Assembly (NCBI RefSeq): GCF_902167145.1
Contig: NC_050098.1
Location: forward strand, 30,808,501 to 30,872,500
Source of the DNA: Zea mays
Taxonomy: Eukaryota; Streptophyta; Magnoliopsida; Poales; Poaceae
Reading direction: 5' to 3'
DNA length: 64,000 nucleotides
Shown here: positions 21,292-32,834 of the stretch, piece by piece
Position numbering within the stretch: position 1 is the first letter of the stretch
Layout of the letters: each line of letters starts with the position of its first letter
The notes under the pieces: model-generated
The model's database searches: none
What the model was told of the DNA's origin: nothing
Seen by the model: only the letters and a program-made list of their open reading frames with translations
Made by a program: the position numbers and the translations under genes

Positions 21292-22074
21292 CTTGGAAAA
21301 ATCTGGTATAAATCAGCGGTAATAACCAGCCAGTCCAAGGAAACTTCGGACTTGATGAACAATGGTCGGGGGTTTCCACTCCAAAATGTCCTTGACTTTG
21401 CTGGGATCCACCGCAATCCCCCTGACAGACAATACATGTCTCAGAAATTGGATTTCTTCCAGCCAGAACGCGCACTTACTGAACTTGGCATATAATTGAT
21501 GTTCTCTCAAGCGCGTTAACACGATCCGTAAATGTTGAGCATGCTCCTCTTTATTCTTGGAATATATTAAGATATCATCTATGAAGACCACCACAAACTT
21601 GTCCAACTCGGGCATGAATACCGAGTTCATCAGATAAGTGAAGTGGGCAGGAGCATTTGTCAGTCCGAAAGACATTACCAGGTATTCAAATAATCCATAC
21701 CGCGTAGTGAATGCGGTCTTGGGTATATCCTCGGGCCGAATACGGATCTGATGATAGCCCGATCTGAGATCAATCTTGGAAAATACCCTTGCCCCGGTCA
21801 GTTGATCAAATAAAATGTCAATCCGTGGAAGAGGGTACTTGTTCTTGATAGTGACCTCATTCAGGGGTCGATAATCCACGCACATCCGCAATGTTTGATC
21901 CTTCTTCTTGACGAATATGGCTGGTCAACCCCATGGTGACGAGCTTGGCTGGATGAATCCTTTCTCAAGTAGATCTTGTAATTGAATCTTGAGTTCTGCC
22001 AGCTCATTTGGAGGCATTCGGTACGATCTTCTAGAAATGGGAGCGTACCTGGCTTTAACTCAATTACAAACTCT
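21292..22074 (-). pseudogene. Reverse transcriptase domain of element C
   Basis: Gypsy [52 protein letters not shown], catalytic [14 protein letters not shown], then FLGLAGYYR before a stop at 21313. Breaks: a frameshift shortly after [11 protein letters not shown] (about 22045-22055), where the frame switches before the MPP-type block, and an in-frame TGA after SSPWG near 21924-21926, the same place as in element B. Confidence 0.9.
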
Positions 22075-22592
22075 ACATCTCTTCTGGGTGGCAATCCAGG
22101 CAAATCCTCTGGAAAGACATCTGGGAACTTGCATACTACCGGAATATCCTTGATCTCCGGTATAATGGCTTCATAAACTCTGCCAGAAGTTTTGGTTGGA
22201 ATGGGGATAGACAAAAGAATTTCCTCTTGATTATGACTCAACCTGATGGTTCTCTGATCAGTGTTGAGGGTTGCTTTATGTCGGGCCAACCAATTCATGC
22301 CCAAGATGACATCTATGTCTTGGCCTTTCAGAACAATCATATTAGTAGGAAAGTCCCGTCCGGCCAATGTTACGGGCACTTGGAAAGCCACTTCCCTAGT
22401 AAAGATTTGTCCCCCAGGTGAGTGAATTTTAAACCCTTCCTTTGATTCATGGTATGAAATGCAATATTGCTCCACAAATTTCTTGCTGATGAATGTATGC
22501 GAAGCACCAGAATCAAAGAGAATAACTGCGGGATGATTGGCCACAAGGAACGTACCCATCATTATCGGTTCGCCGTCCGGTGTGGTGGCCAC
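22075..22592 (-). pseudogene. Aspartic protease domain of element C
   Basis: Open frame from MATTPDGEPIMMGTFLVANH with the active-site triad in AVILFDSGASHTFIS and the second block DVILGMNWLARHKA, then [20 protein letters not shown], the linker to RT. A TGA at 22613-22611 and a TAA at 22676-22674 separate it from gag, so the expected Gag-Pro fusion is broken. Confidence 0.88.
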
Positions 22593-22673
22593 TTGGGTGT
22601 AATAAATTCGTCACGTCTTCTTCATGTTCTTGCCCGCATTTCCCTTAGCTTGAGAAGAATTCCCAGTACCTTG

Positions 22674-23701
22674 TTAATCGTTTGAGCGGTTCTGCTTCGG
22701 GTAGGGGCAATCCTTAATAAAATGCCCAGATTTTCCGCAATTGAAGCATCCCGTTGACGAACTGGGAAGGGCAGGGAATCGAGTGCCTAGGGCACCCGGC
22801 TGACTTGTGCAGCGGGGGCAGCATTAGGATGGATGAACACTGGTTGCTTAAAAGGGAAGGAGGGTGGACGAGAGGAAGAACGATTTTGGTTGAAAGGCCG
22901 GATAACAAACTGTTGCCTTTTCACAGGGCCCTGACTAGGCCTGTCACCTCCAAAACCCTTGGATTTTCCGGTGCCTGCATACTTTGCTTCAACTGCCAAT
23001 GTTGTACTGACAACTCTTCCATAAGTAAGGTCGATGCAGGTTGCCATCTTTCTTTGCAGTCGATCATTTAAACCTCTCATAAAACAATTCTTCTTCTTCA
23101 AATTTGTGTTAACTTGATCGATTGCATACTAGGATAAGTGATTAAATTTATTGAGATACTGATTAACAGTATCCCCTCCTTGCTTCAGCTTCATAAATTC
23201 CTCCTGTTTCAGGTGGAGGACTCCCTCAGGTACATAATGTTCTCTGAAGGCTAACTTGAATTCATCCCAGGTTACTTGATGACCAGCCGGTTGTACGGCA
23301 ACAAAGTTCCCCCACCAGGTGCTGGCAGGGCCACGCAATTGCTGAGCCGCGAATAGGGGCTTCTGAGTTTCGGAACACCGAAGAAGTCCAAATTTCTGCT
23401 CAATGACGCAGATCCATTCGTTCGCCTCTAAAGGGTCTTCCGCCTTAACGAACAATGGTGGGCGCGTTTCGGAGAAGTCCAAATAAGAGGTTTCATGGGG
23501 GCCCTGCTGATAACCCTGCCCGCCTTGTTGTTGGAGTTGCTGACCCGCCATCTCCAGTAGGAAACGAGTATTATCCGCTGTCGCGTTTACCAAGGTGGCG
23601 ATAGCCACGGCAAGTGTGGGAGGGACTGGAGGTGGGTTTGGTGTTGCCTCCCTCCCACGTGAGGTACTAGCCCCGTCCTGAGCACGAGTCCGGGAAGGCA
23701 T
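22674..23701 (-). pseudogene. Gypsy gag of element C
   Basis: Starts at ATG 23701 (MPSRTRAQDGASTSRGREAT), directly after TTTGTTGCCACAG, an acceptor-like context like that before B's gag; an in-frame extension to 23740 exists but lies upstream of that site. Gag core: RPPLFVKAEDPLEANEWICV, LRGPASTWWGNFVAVQP, WDEFKLAFREHYVPEGVLHL. A stop follows FNHLS at about 23131-23129. Downstream the frame continues to a glutamine/proline-rich linker, shifts frame near 22787, and ends with a zinc knuckle C-x2-C-x4-H-x4-C (CFNCGKSGHFIKDC, about 22757-22716). Confidence 0.88.
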
Positions 23702-23810
23702 CTGTGGCAACAAACATTTGAAAACAATATGACATGCCAAAGAAAACCATCCATTTTACATTACTAAAAAGAGTAATGTTACAGACTCGAATTTTACAAC
23801 AGGATTTCAC

Positions 23811-23850
23811 TACCTATTATACAATAACACTACCTATTATACAATAACAC
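23811..23850. repeat. Twenty-base tandem duplication ahead of C gag
   Basis: Two adjacent copies of ACCTATTATACAATAACACT, in the 175-base noncoding spacer between the upstream ORF and gag. Confidence 0.8.
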
Positions 23851-23875
23851 TGCTTCTATTTCTACTATCACACCA

Positions 23876-24508
23876 CTACTCCTGCTTCTTGTTGCTCCTG
23901 GTAGCCTCGTCGTCGGGCGTGGGAGACCACTCATCGACCAACCTCATAGAGGGAGGGGGCCTAAAAAGGTCTAGTTCGCCACCAAAAGCTTCTCGCGCTA
24001 CATGAGAAGGTCTGGCTTCGGTCCCGATAGGATCCGCAGGTTCACTGGGGTGCAATTGCGAATACAGTACATGAACTTCTTCATGTAGGGTATTGCAATA
24101 AGACTGCAGGTCATCAATGGCCGAGTTGAGATCTTCTACTCGAGCTTGAGCCTTTGCCTCCTTAGCCCAGGAAAGCGAACGAGATTGAACCACCCAGTCG
24201 AGTGATAAATCTCGATCCGCGAGCTGATCTCGCAGGTGGCAGACGTCACTTCTCAATTCATTGATTCTGTCGCCATCTGCGACCTATATGTCAGTCCTGT
24301 GGCGGAGTTCCGCTTGGAGCCGATTCACTTGCGCTTCAAGATCCCCGATCTGATCATTACTCCCACTACTGCTATCCTCGTGTCTTGGGGCCAGTTGATG
24401 ACATGGCACACCAATTGGGCCAGTATGCTTGCACGCAGTTCTCCTCGTGCGCGGCTGTATTTTTCTAAGGGGGAAAATTTTATTAGCATAGTTCTTAGCA
24501 TGATGCAT
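23876..24508 (-). pseudogene. Upstream coiled-coil ORF of element C
   Basis: A frame of about 210 codons on the minus strand ahead of gag, starting MHHAKNYANKIFPLRKIQ at 24508, with one in-frame TAG near 24282-24284 where element G keeps TGG. After the basic N-terminus comes a serine-rich hinge (EDSSSGSNDQ), then heptad-rich helices (LEAQVNRLQAEL, DVCHLRDQLADRDL, WAKEAKAQARVEDLNSAID) that predict a coiled coil, then a proline-rich acidic tail (LDLFRPPPSMRLVDEW). The ORF in G (52756-53145) is clearly homologous. The ORF of B has the same architecture but little visible identity. Function unknown; position suggests an accessory protein of this lineage. Confidence 0.6.
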
Positions 24509-24685
24509 GTGTAATTACAGAATCAACCTTAGTTGATTCACACCTTCTATATGTTGCACTCTTACTATCTGGTCTTTAAGATAAACTCTTCAGAAATACT
24601 TAGGTAAGAAGGGAAGAGATTTTCTAGATAAGTCTTTAGAAAATCCTTTTGAAGATGCCTCATAATATCTGCAGAGAAGGGCTTC

Positions 24686-24697
24686 GCTCCGATACCA
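24686..24697 (-). promoter_or_regulatory. Primer binding site of element C
   Basis: Minus strand TGGTATCGGAGC, two bases after the 5' LTR; complementary to the initiator methionine tRNA end as in most plant Gypsy elements. Confidence 0.85.
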
Positions 24698-25168
24698 GAT
24701 GTGATGGAACCTCCCAAGTAATTAGGCCCACCTACAGTTGTCCTTGTCCAACGGACCTCAGACAACCCTGTAGGTGCCCCTGAATCACTTGACAAGTTCG
24801 GTATCTGCTTTTCTTACCTTTCCCAAGAGCGTTTCACCCGTCATGCAGACATTACAAGCATCAGAGTTACGAGAATGCGGAAGCAATTACATGAACTTAC
24901 CTTTATTTAAAAGTAAGATAGAGTTGAATATTTATAGACCAGAATATATCCTATGAGTGCAGAGTAATATTATTACACACCAAGGGAGGCAAAAACTCCT
25001 CCCATAAAGTTTTAAACAAAAGTTCTTATGAAGGATCCTTTCCTCCCGCACTTCATTCCTGGTGTTCTTCCTTCGGTACCACCTTAGAACAGAAGCAACA
25101 AAAGTTTGTCGCTTCCTCACCTAAAAACAACGGGGAATAAAACCCTGAGTATGGAATTACTCAGCAAG

Positions 25169-25174
25169 TCTTAC
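25169..25174 (-). promoter_or_regulatory. Conserved donor-like motif in C 5' LTR
   Basis: Minus strand GGGTAAGACTTGCTGAGTA followed by TACTCAG. This is the copy that would lie in the leader of the C transcript, upstream of the primer binding site and gag. Confidence 0.5.
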
Positions 25175-27426
25175 CCGACTAAAGAAAAGACTCTCAAGGG
25201 TATGCTCGTTTAAGGGAGTCAAGGTAAGGTTTCTCAATGGTCAAAGACTCTGTTTTGCAGAAATGCTTACTAAAAGTGGATCCTTAAAAATCCAGTTTTA
25301 TTATCAAGTTAGGTAAAATTACCTGCATCTAGAGTTCTTTCTACCCTAGTTCAAACACTTGACCTGCACTAGCCAATTCCTTAACAAGCCTTTCATCTTT
25401 ACTGGAGTTCTACGTATAGGGCAGTGACCAAGTCTTCATAACCGTGAAGGTACGACGATCTGAATCGATTATACTCAGCTGAGGATCTCCAATCACACGA
25501 CATATGTAGCACTTAACCCTAGCATATGTCAACCCGCCACCGGGGTTCTTAAGACCAGATCAGGTTCACGTCAACCGAGAGCACAGATACACCACCGTCC
25601 AGCCTCTTGCCACGGAGGGTACACGCTACTCTCGCCACCGCTCCACGCCCATTGCGTGTTATCTTATTCTGGCCTTAGTCTGCCCGAGGCAAAGCTTACC
25701 CATGACGAGGCATGTGACTAGTTAAAGGGTCCTCGGTCATCAAGCCTACATCGAGACGGTCCTTAATCGACTCAGACGGAGACACTACACCGAGACTCTC
25801 TTCTCGTGCAAGTCACCCGCCCAGTCTCAGCTTAATCATTTCAACCCAAAGTTTGGTACCTAGCAGAGGTACATCTTTTCCGATGTTGAACCCATCAAGG
25901 CCTTGATGGATCCACCATCAAATTTTATTTTCGAAAACCTCCCACCCACTTTTGCCACAACATCTTTTGTAAAAACAAAACCTTTTGTTTTTCTAAAGCA
26001 AGGCTAAGCATAAAAAATCTTTTGTAAAACGGTGATCAAGGAAGGTAATCAAATTCAGGGAAGGTAATGCAGGAATTGTTTTAGCAATCAACTCCTATCA
26101 CCTAATGCATCAAGCAAGTGAGAAAGATTTAAAAAGCATCAAGGAGGTGGCAAATGCACCGGGGCTTGCCTTCGTTTATAGGTGAGTCAGGCTCGGATCC
26201 ACAGATGTCAAAGTAAAAACAATTCCCTGCCTGATGTCCGCAGGTGGTGGTGGTGGTGCAGTCTTCTCTTCTTCTATCTCAACTTCTTCCTCGTTTTCTA
26301 AATATAACCATATAGGTATATATAAGAATGAATGCCATATAATGCTCATGAGAGTGCAAAGATAATAATAGTTTATTATCTAAAGTCTTGAATACAACTT
26401 TCCTTCACGGAACTCCGAGAACCTATGGTTTCCGGAGTCAATAGTGAAGTTCAAAGAGCAGGGGGTAGGGTTTTGGGTACTAGTATCAACCAAGATCCAA
26501 ATCAAACCAAATTCTACCCAAGGCTTCTGAATAATGTTTAGGATTCAAATAAAAAGTTTGGGCATTTTTGGAATTATTATCTATTTTCTAAAAATCCAGA
26601 AGCAATGCTTTAGGCTATTTTAAATAACCCAAAATTCCCTATTTGTCCTAAAAATCATAAAACTATTTTTATTAAATTCTATGGAAAATTAGGAATCTAG
26701 GAAAATTAGTTTGCCATTTTTGCCATTTTTCTGCAATTTTCTACAAATTTCTAAATTTGGACAGAAAAAGAAAAAGGAAAGCTATGAATAGTGCTGGGCT
26801 GATTCTAGCCCAGGCGGCCCAAACCCAGGCAGAAACGTGCGCGCGCCCGCGCCCGCGGTGGAGACTTTGCAGAAAGGCCCTCGCAGCTTTAGATATCCGT
26901 TAAGAACCCCTGGCTACTGTTCAACGTTTCACTGACATCTACAAAAACAACCCCGCGCTTCTATCCTTTCTCCGTTCGAAGTCCATGGCGGCAAACCGCG
27001 CAGGGACGTACTCCGGCGAGCACCTGGACCGGCCGGAGGGAGCCAAGACTGGTGGCCCCGAGTGCCGAACACCGAATTGGATCTCCCCCGATCAATTCCC
27101 CTAACTTAATTTCATGGTTGGTAAACTATCAAGCTTTGTCCACGCGGACCGCGGACGATGAGGACAATTGCACGCGTTCCCGGCGACTAGTGGGCTCCTA
27201 GTTCAATTTGGTGGTTCGGCAAGCATCACGGGGTTATGAGAATACTCAAACGAGGGAGTAGAAGGTGTGGGCTGACCTGAATCGCGCTAGCCGTGGCGAG
27301 CTGTTCTTCGCGGTGTATTCGAACCGGTTTGGGGAGAATATGAAATTAGCGCTCTCTGGTGGGGGGTTTGGGATGCAGGTGGGTGCAGTAACTGCTGGAA
27401 TACATGGCGAAGCCGAGGGGGGCTCA

Positions 27427-27433
27427 ATTTATA
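27427..27433 (-). promoter_or_regulatory. TATA box of C 5' LTR
   Basis: Minus strand TATAAAT within GATCTATAAATTGAGCC; the probable promoter of element C. Confidence 0.65.
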
Positions 27434-28745
27434 GATCCCATCGATGGTGGTGTCCAATTTCGCAAGGTCATGCTGGCGGCCGGAGGGAACAGGGATACTG
27501 GAGCAGGGGATGGGTGGCTTTCACCGTGGCGCTTCCTCCGGTGATCATCGGTTGAGGAGCTACGGCGGTTACCGATGAGCTAGTGTGGCTAGGGACGACG
27601 TGGTGGAAGGCTTGGAGCGTGGCACAGTCACAGTAAAGCACGACAACTCCGGTGACGGCCATGAGGCCACGTCGCCGGTGAAAAGGGGCATGGGACAGCG
27701 AGGCCACAATAGCTCATGCACATCCGCGATGAGATCTTTACCTGGTGAACGAAATTCATACGCCTGTGGCACGAATCCCGGCGAAGAGGTGGCCGACGAT
27801 AAGCATTTTGCGCTGGCGTTCTGATCCTTATTAGGTCACTGTACCATGGCGAAATCGGATTCAGTGTACCTGACAGTCGAAGTTCAGGGCCAAATTTCTC
27901 CCAAATTTTGATGGCAACTCACTTAAGGTTCTGCAACAAAGTTGTAGACCAAGGATTCAGCTACAATTTTGCCACAACATCTATAGCCAAAATCCTACTA
28001 AATCATGTTTGAATCGGTGCCCAAAGTTCCTGCAGTGCACTGTCAGTCTGAAAATTCAGACTTAAATTGACCTGACAGCCCGACTTTGGGTCTGCTTATC
28101 TCCAATTTCTTCATAACAACTAGGCTTACCTTCTTAAGAAAAGTTGTTCTCCTTTGATAGGTTTACACATTTGATGTGGTGACCTAGGGTAAATTCTCAA
28201 TAATTTGGAAGATACAAGGGCTCAAAGTTGAGTCAACCACACTGAAATTCAGACTTAACCAAAAGGGTCAAGTGTGGCTCTTTTGCACTTAAGTCCAAAT
28301 CTCAAGTTTTGGATTGCAAATCAACCTTCTTGTGAACCATAATACTTAAAATGCTTTATTAACATGGTTTTTGCACTTTAGCCCAAAAGTGGACTAATTT
28401 TGCACTTAACCCCCTAGGGTTTGGATTTAGGGTTTTCCAGGGTTTCAATTAGGGTTCTGGTATTTCAAGGGTGTAAATGTAATGTAGGTCCATTCTTGAT
28501 AACTTTTTATGATTATTTCACTTAATCTTTGGGGTTTTCTCTATTTAGTTCCTGTTTTGCCCTTCTAATCCCCATTTAGGGTTAAGTACCCTACACTAGG
28601 GTCTTATTTGTAAAATGCTATAACAATACAACTTGTTTGAAATTTTTACCTAGTGAATGCATCCTAGGTGTATCAAACATAGGAAATGCTGATGCTCATG
28701 ATGTTATGCTCAAGTTTTAGTAACAGTAACACCAAGGGTGTTACA

Positions 28746-29107
28746 TGGACAGTCGAGTGGGACCCTACCTCGGCTGAGGAGGAGCGTGAGGAGTGATGGG
28801 ACAGGCTTCCCCATCTCTCCATTTATCGTTAGTTTATTTCCGCTGCAATTCCGAACAATGAGTACTACTTTTGCGAAAACTCCGATGATGATGTAATAAT
28901 TTTAATACTCCCTTAATGTATGGTTTTATGCTTTATTGTATTTGCCCTGTGCCTCACCATCGAGTGAGTATGTGGTACTTGATCCTGTTAGTGGCCTTGT
29001 CGGACTAGATCCGAGGGACTGACGTGTTATTCCCATTTAAGTGTGGTCTAGCCTCTAAGGCGGGACTTAGGCACTTAAGTCAGAATAATTTGGGCGGTTC
29101 CGCCACA
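28746..29107 (+). repeat. 3' LTR of element B, final part
   Basis: Begins with the right target duplication of C (TGGAC, 28746-28750) and completes B's LTR, ending GGGCGGTTCCGCCACA. It includes the U5 stem (TTTAAGTG at about 29036 with CACTTAA at about 29072). Confidence 0.95.
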
Positions 29108-29112
29108 CTACG
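29108..29112. repeat. Target site duplication of element B, right copy (CTACG)
   Basis: Perfect match to 809-813; the Sirevirus A gag frame resumes in it. Confidence 0.95.
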
Positions 29113-31225
29113 ACTCGGACGAGGTCGCCCAAATACGACACTTTAACTCTCAAGCAACTACTATACTCCTCGCCTCCTTGTGTCGAGAGGAGTATAATAA
29201 GGTGCAAGGGTTAAAAAGTGTCAAGGAGATTTGGGACGTCCTAAATACCGCGCACGAAGGGGATGAGGTGACCAAGATCACCAAGCAGGAGACGATCTAG
29301 GGGGAGCTCGATCGATTCGTCCTCAACCAAGGAGAGGAGCCACAAATGATGTATAACCGGCTCACGACCTTGGTCAATCAAGTGCGCAACTTCGAGAGCA
29401 CAAAATGGGATGACCATGAAATGGTCAAGGTTATTCTTAGATCCCTCGTATTTCGTAATCCCACTCAAGTTCAATTAATACGTGGTGATCCTAGATATAA
29501 GCTAATGTCTCCCGAGGAGGTAATTTGAAAGTTTGTGAGCTTTGAATTAATGATCAAATACTCCAAACACATCGTCAACTTGGAGCAAGGCGCCACCTCA
29601 ACACCTGAGGTGCAACTCGTCGTATTCAAAGCGACACAAGAAAAGAAAGAGGAGTCTACATCAAGTAGGCTTCCCATCGATGCCTCCAAGCTCGACAACG
29701 AGGAAATGACGCTCATCATCAAGAGCTTTCGCCAAATCCTCAAGCAAAGGAGGGGGAAAGATTACAAACCCCGCTCCAAGAGGGTGTGCTACAAATGTGG
29801 TAAGCCCGGTCATTTTATTGCAAAATGTCCAATGTCTAGTGATAGTGACAAGGGCGAAGACAAGAAGGGGAAGAAGGAGAAGAAGAGATACTACAAGAAG
29901 AAGGGCGGCGATGCCCACGTGTGTCGAGAATGGGACTCCAATGAGAGCTCCACCGACTCTTCCTCCGACGAGGATGCCGCCAACATCGCCGTCAACAAGG
30001 GACTCCTCTTCCCCAACGTCGGCCACAAGTGCTTCATGGCAAAGGACGACAAAAGGAAGAAGGTACAAACTAGAACCACCCCCAAGTATACTACATCTAG
30101 TGATGAGGGTAGTTCTAGTGAAGATGAAGATGACTTGCTTACCCTTTTTGCCAACCTCAACATGCAACAAAAAGAAAAATTAAATGAATTGATAGGAGCT
30201 ATTCATGAGAAGGATGAACTTTTGGATAGCCAAGAGGAATTCCTTATTAAGGAAAATAAAAAGCATGTTAAGTTGAAGAATTCCTATGCTCAGGAAGTAG
30301 AGAAATGTGAAAACCTAACCAAAGAGCTTAGCATTTGCCATGAGTCTATTTCAAACCTTAGAACTGAGAATGCTAGTTTAATTAATAAGGTTGAAAAGTT
30401 AAATGTTTGTAATGATTCAATTTCTAATCTTAGAAATGAAAATGCTAGTCTAATTGCTAAGATTGATAAATTGAATGTTTGCAAAAATTCTATTTCCTGT
30501 CTTAGAGATGAAAATGCCATGCTAAAATATAAGATAGATGAATTAAATATTTGCAAACCCTCTACATCTACTGTCAAACATATTTCTATTTGTACTAGAT
30601 GTAGAGATGTTAATGTTGATGCTATAAATGATCACCTTTCTTTAACTAAACAACAAAATGATCATATAGCTCAACTAACTGCTAAAATTAATGAGCATGA
30701 GATTGAAAATGAAAAATTTAAATTTGCTAGAAGCATGCTCTATAGCGGGAGACGCCCTGGCATTAAGGATGGCATTGGTTCCAACAAGGAAGCAATGTCA
30801 AACTTAATGCCCCTAAGAAATTGTCTAACTTTAATAAAGGCAAAGCTCCCATGGTTCATGATAATGAGGGCTATATTTTATATCCTACTAATTATCCCGA
30901 GCACAAAATTAAGAGAATTCATGCTAAGAAATCTCATTCTGTTTCTCACCATGCTTTTATGTATAAGAATGAGGCTTCTAGCTCTAGGCATTCTACTCAT
31001 GTCAAAATGCCTAAAAAGAAAACTCCTACTGCATCAAATGAGCCTAACATTTCATTTAAGACTTTTGATGCATCATATGTTTTAACTAACAAATCAGGCA
31101 AAGTAGTTGCCAAATATGTTGGGGGCAAACACAAGGGGTCAAAGACTTGTGTTTGGGTACCCAAGGTGCTTGTTTCTAACGTGAAAGGACCAAAGACTAT
31201 TTGGGTACCTAAGAACAAGGCCTAA
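29108..31225 (+). pseudogene. Sirevirus A gag, main part
   Basis: Continues the gag segment of 542-813. Core: DSDEVAQIRHFNSQATTIL, then NKVQGLKSVKEIWDVLNTAH and MYNRLTTLVNQVRN. In-frame TAG at 29298 and TGA at 29525. The zinc knuckle CYKCGKPGHFIAKC is at about 29788-29829, followed by a lysine-rich stretch, an acidic serine-rich segment, and about 150 residues of tandem heptad repeats (ISNLRTENASLINKVEKLNV and two related units, about 30340-30550) forming a coiled coil. A one-base deletion near 30780 moves the rest to another frame, open at 30821-31225 and ending in WVPKNKA. This long, coiled-coil-bearing Gag is typical of Sireviruses. Not translatable as one protein. Confidence 0.9.
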
Positions 31226-31480
31226 ATTGTTTTGCAGGTTTATGCATCCGGGCGTCAAGTTGGATAATTGATAGTGGATGCACGAACCACATGACAGGGG
31301 AGAAAAGAATGTTCTCCTCCTACGAGAAAAACGAAGATCCCCAAAGAGCTATCACAATCGGGGATGGAAATCAAGGTTTGGTCAAAGGACTTGGTAAAAT
31401 TGCTATATCACCTGACCATTCTATTTCCAATGTTTTTTGTAGATTCTTTAGATTATAACTTGCTTTCTGTATCTCAATTA
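31226..31480 (+). pseudogene. Protease domain of Sirevirus A
   Basis: Copia aspartic protease. The active site is in WIIDSGCTNHMTGEKRMFSS (about 31260-31320). A one-base loss upstream (near 31245) and an indel in the TTTTTTGTAG stretch near 31437-31443 put three parts of the domain in different frames. Downstream, YNLLSVSQLCKIGYNCLF marks the protease end. Confidence 0.85.
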
Positions 31481-32830
31481 TGCAAAATAGGCTACAACTG
31501 TCTATTTACAGATGTAGGTGTTACTGTCTTTAGAAGAAGTGATGATTCCGTAGCATTTAAGGGAGTATTAGAGGGTCAGCTATACTTAGTTGATTTTAAC
31601 AAAGCTGAACTCGATACTTGCTTAATTGCTAAGACTAATATGGGTTGGCTCTGGCATCACCGACTAGCCCATGTTGGGATGAAGAATCTTCACAAGCTTC
31701 TAAAGGGAGAGCACATTTTAGGACTAACAAATGTTCATTTTGAGAAAGACAGGGTTTGTAGCGCATGTCAAGCAGGAAAGTAATTTGGCGCCCATCATCC
31801 ACACAAGAACATAATGACAATGGACAGGCCACTGGAACTACTCCACATGGATCTATTTGGCTTGATAGCTTACATAAGCATCGACGGGAGTAAGTATTGT
31901 CTTGTAATTGTGGATGATTATTCTCGCTTCACTTGGGTATTCTTTTTGCAGGAAAAATCGCAAACCCAAGATACCTTAAAAGGATTCTTAAGACGAGCTC
32001 AAAACGAGTTTGGATTAAGGATCAAAAAGATAAGAAGCGACAGTGGGACGGAGTTCAAGAACTCTCAAATCGAAGGCTTTCTTGACGACGAGGGCATCAA
32101 GCATGAGTTCTCTTCTCCCTACACACCTCAACAAAATGGTGCAGTGGAGAGGAAGAATAGAACTCTACTGGACATGGCAAGAACCATGCTTGATGAATAC
32201 AAGACTCCAGACCAGTTTTGGGCTAAGGCGATTAACACCGCCTGCTACTCCATCAACTGGCTCTACCTTCACCGAATCCTCAAGAAGACATCATACGAAC
32301 TCCTCACCGGTAAAAAGCCCAATGTTTCATATTTTAGAGCCTTTGGTAGCAAATGTTTTATTCTTGTTAAAAGAGGAAGAAAATCTAAATTTGCTCCTAA
32401 GGCTGTAGAAGGCTTTTTACTTGGTTATGACTCAAACACAACGACATATAGAGTCTTCAACAAATCCACTGGATTAGTTGAGGTTTCTTGTGACATTGTG
32501 TTTGATGAGACTAATGGCTCCCAAGTGAAGCAAGTTGATCTTGATGAATTAGATGATGAGGAGGCTCCGTGCGTCACGCTAAGGAACATGTCCATTGGGG
32601 ATGTGTGTCCTAAGGAGTCCGAAGAGCCCACACAAGCACAAGATCAACCGTCATCTTCCAACCAAGCATCTCCACCAACTCAAGATGAGGATCAGGCTCA
32701 AGATGACGAAAATGAAGATCAAGAGGATGAGCCACCTCAAGAGAAGGACAAGGATCAAGGGGGGAGATGAAGTTAATCAAGAAAAGGAAGATGATCAAGA
32801 GATTCAGGGTCAAAGACCGCCACACCCAAG
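31481..32830 (+). pseudogene. GAG-pre-integrase and integrase of Sirevirus A
   Basis: Copia integrase. The pre-integrase zinc-binding block (MGWLWHHRLAHVGMKNL ... CSACQAGK) ends in a TAA at 31781, probably a former CAA. The catalytic core is open from 31814: Asp 31850-31852 (HMDLFG), Asp 32039-32041 (RSDSGTEF), Glu 32147-32149 (VERKNRTLLDMARTM), spaced as DD35E. The C-terminal part (ELLTGKKPNVSYFRAFGSKC, FAPKAVEGFLLGYDSNTT) is complete and followed by an acidic, glutamine-rich linker. After a G-run frameshift near 32760 the linker ends at RPPHPR, where reverse transcriptase should begin but noncoding 3' sequence follows. Confidence 0.9.
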
Positions 32831-32834
32831 ACTA
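32826..32834. other. Deletion junction removing RT and RNase H from Sirevirus A
   Basis: The RPPHPR linker end runs straight into 3' noncoding sequence; none of the expected Copia RT motifs (such as the YVDD box) or RNase H motifs appear on the plus strand between here and 33479 or in 42125-42252. Confidence 0.75.

Larger units (their letters stand above)
15450..28745 (-). mobile_element. Del/Tekay-type chromodomain Gypsy element C nested in B's 3' LTR
   Basis: Complete minus-strand Gypsy element: 5' LTR 24700-28745, primer binding site 24686-24697, upstream coiled-coil ORF, gag, protease, RT, RNase H, integrase with chromodomain, polypurine tract and 3' LTR 15450-19097. LTR termini are TGTAACACC...GGTTCCGTCACA (minus strand), close to those of B though the LTR bodies differ. 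Several stops and frameshifts exist, but a 447-codon RNase H-integrase frame is still open, so C looks less decayed than B, in line with its nesting. Inserted in B after B's own insertion. Confidence 0.93.
24700..28745 (-). repeat. 5' LTR of element C (4,046 bases)
   Basis: Intact partner of 15450-19097. On the minus strand it starts TGTAACACCCTTGGTGTTAC (terminal palindrome) and ends GGTTCCATCACA. TATA box at 27427-27433, donor-like motif at 25169-25174, and a U5 stem-loop at about 24728-24781. The block 25259-25670, absent from the partner, contains a region similar to 46020-46250 in element G. No gene seen. Confidence 0.95.
814..29107 (+). mobile_element. Del/Tekay-type chromodomain Gypsy element B
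   Basis: Complete plus-strand Gypsy retrotransposon: 5' LTR 814-5186, initiator-tRNA-type primer binding site, upstream coiled-coil ORF, gag, protease, reverse transcriptase, RNase H, integrase with C-terminal chromodomain, polypurine tract and 3' LTR (11445-15449 plus 28751-29107, split by element C). Five-base target duplications CTACG flank it. The polymerase order RT-RNaseH-INT is Gypsy, and the chromodomain at the integrase C-terminus places it among chromoviruses, Del/Tekay lineage; I do not assign a family name. About thirteen nonsense codons plus at least one frameshift in gag-pol make it immobile on its own. Confidence 0.92.

Noticed and set aside
24236..24514. Plus-strand frame over the upstream ORF of C (and 53094-53381 in G)
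   Set aside because: Antisense shadow of the minus-strand coiled-coil ORF.
29661..30577. Minus-strand leucine- and serine-rich frames opposite Sirevirus gag
   Set aside because: Mirror of the acidic/lysine and coiled-coil repeats of gag on the other strand.
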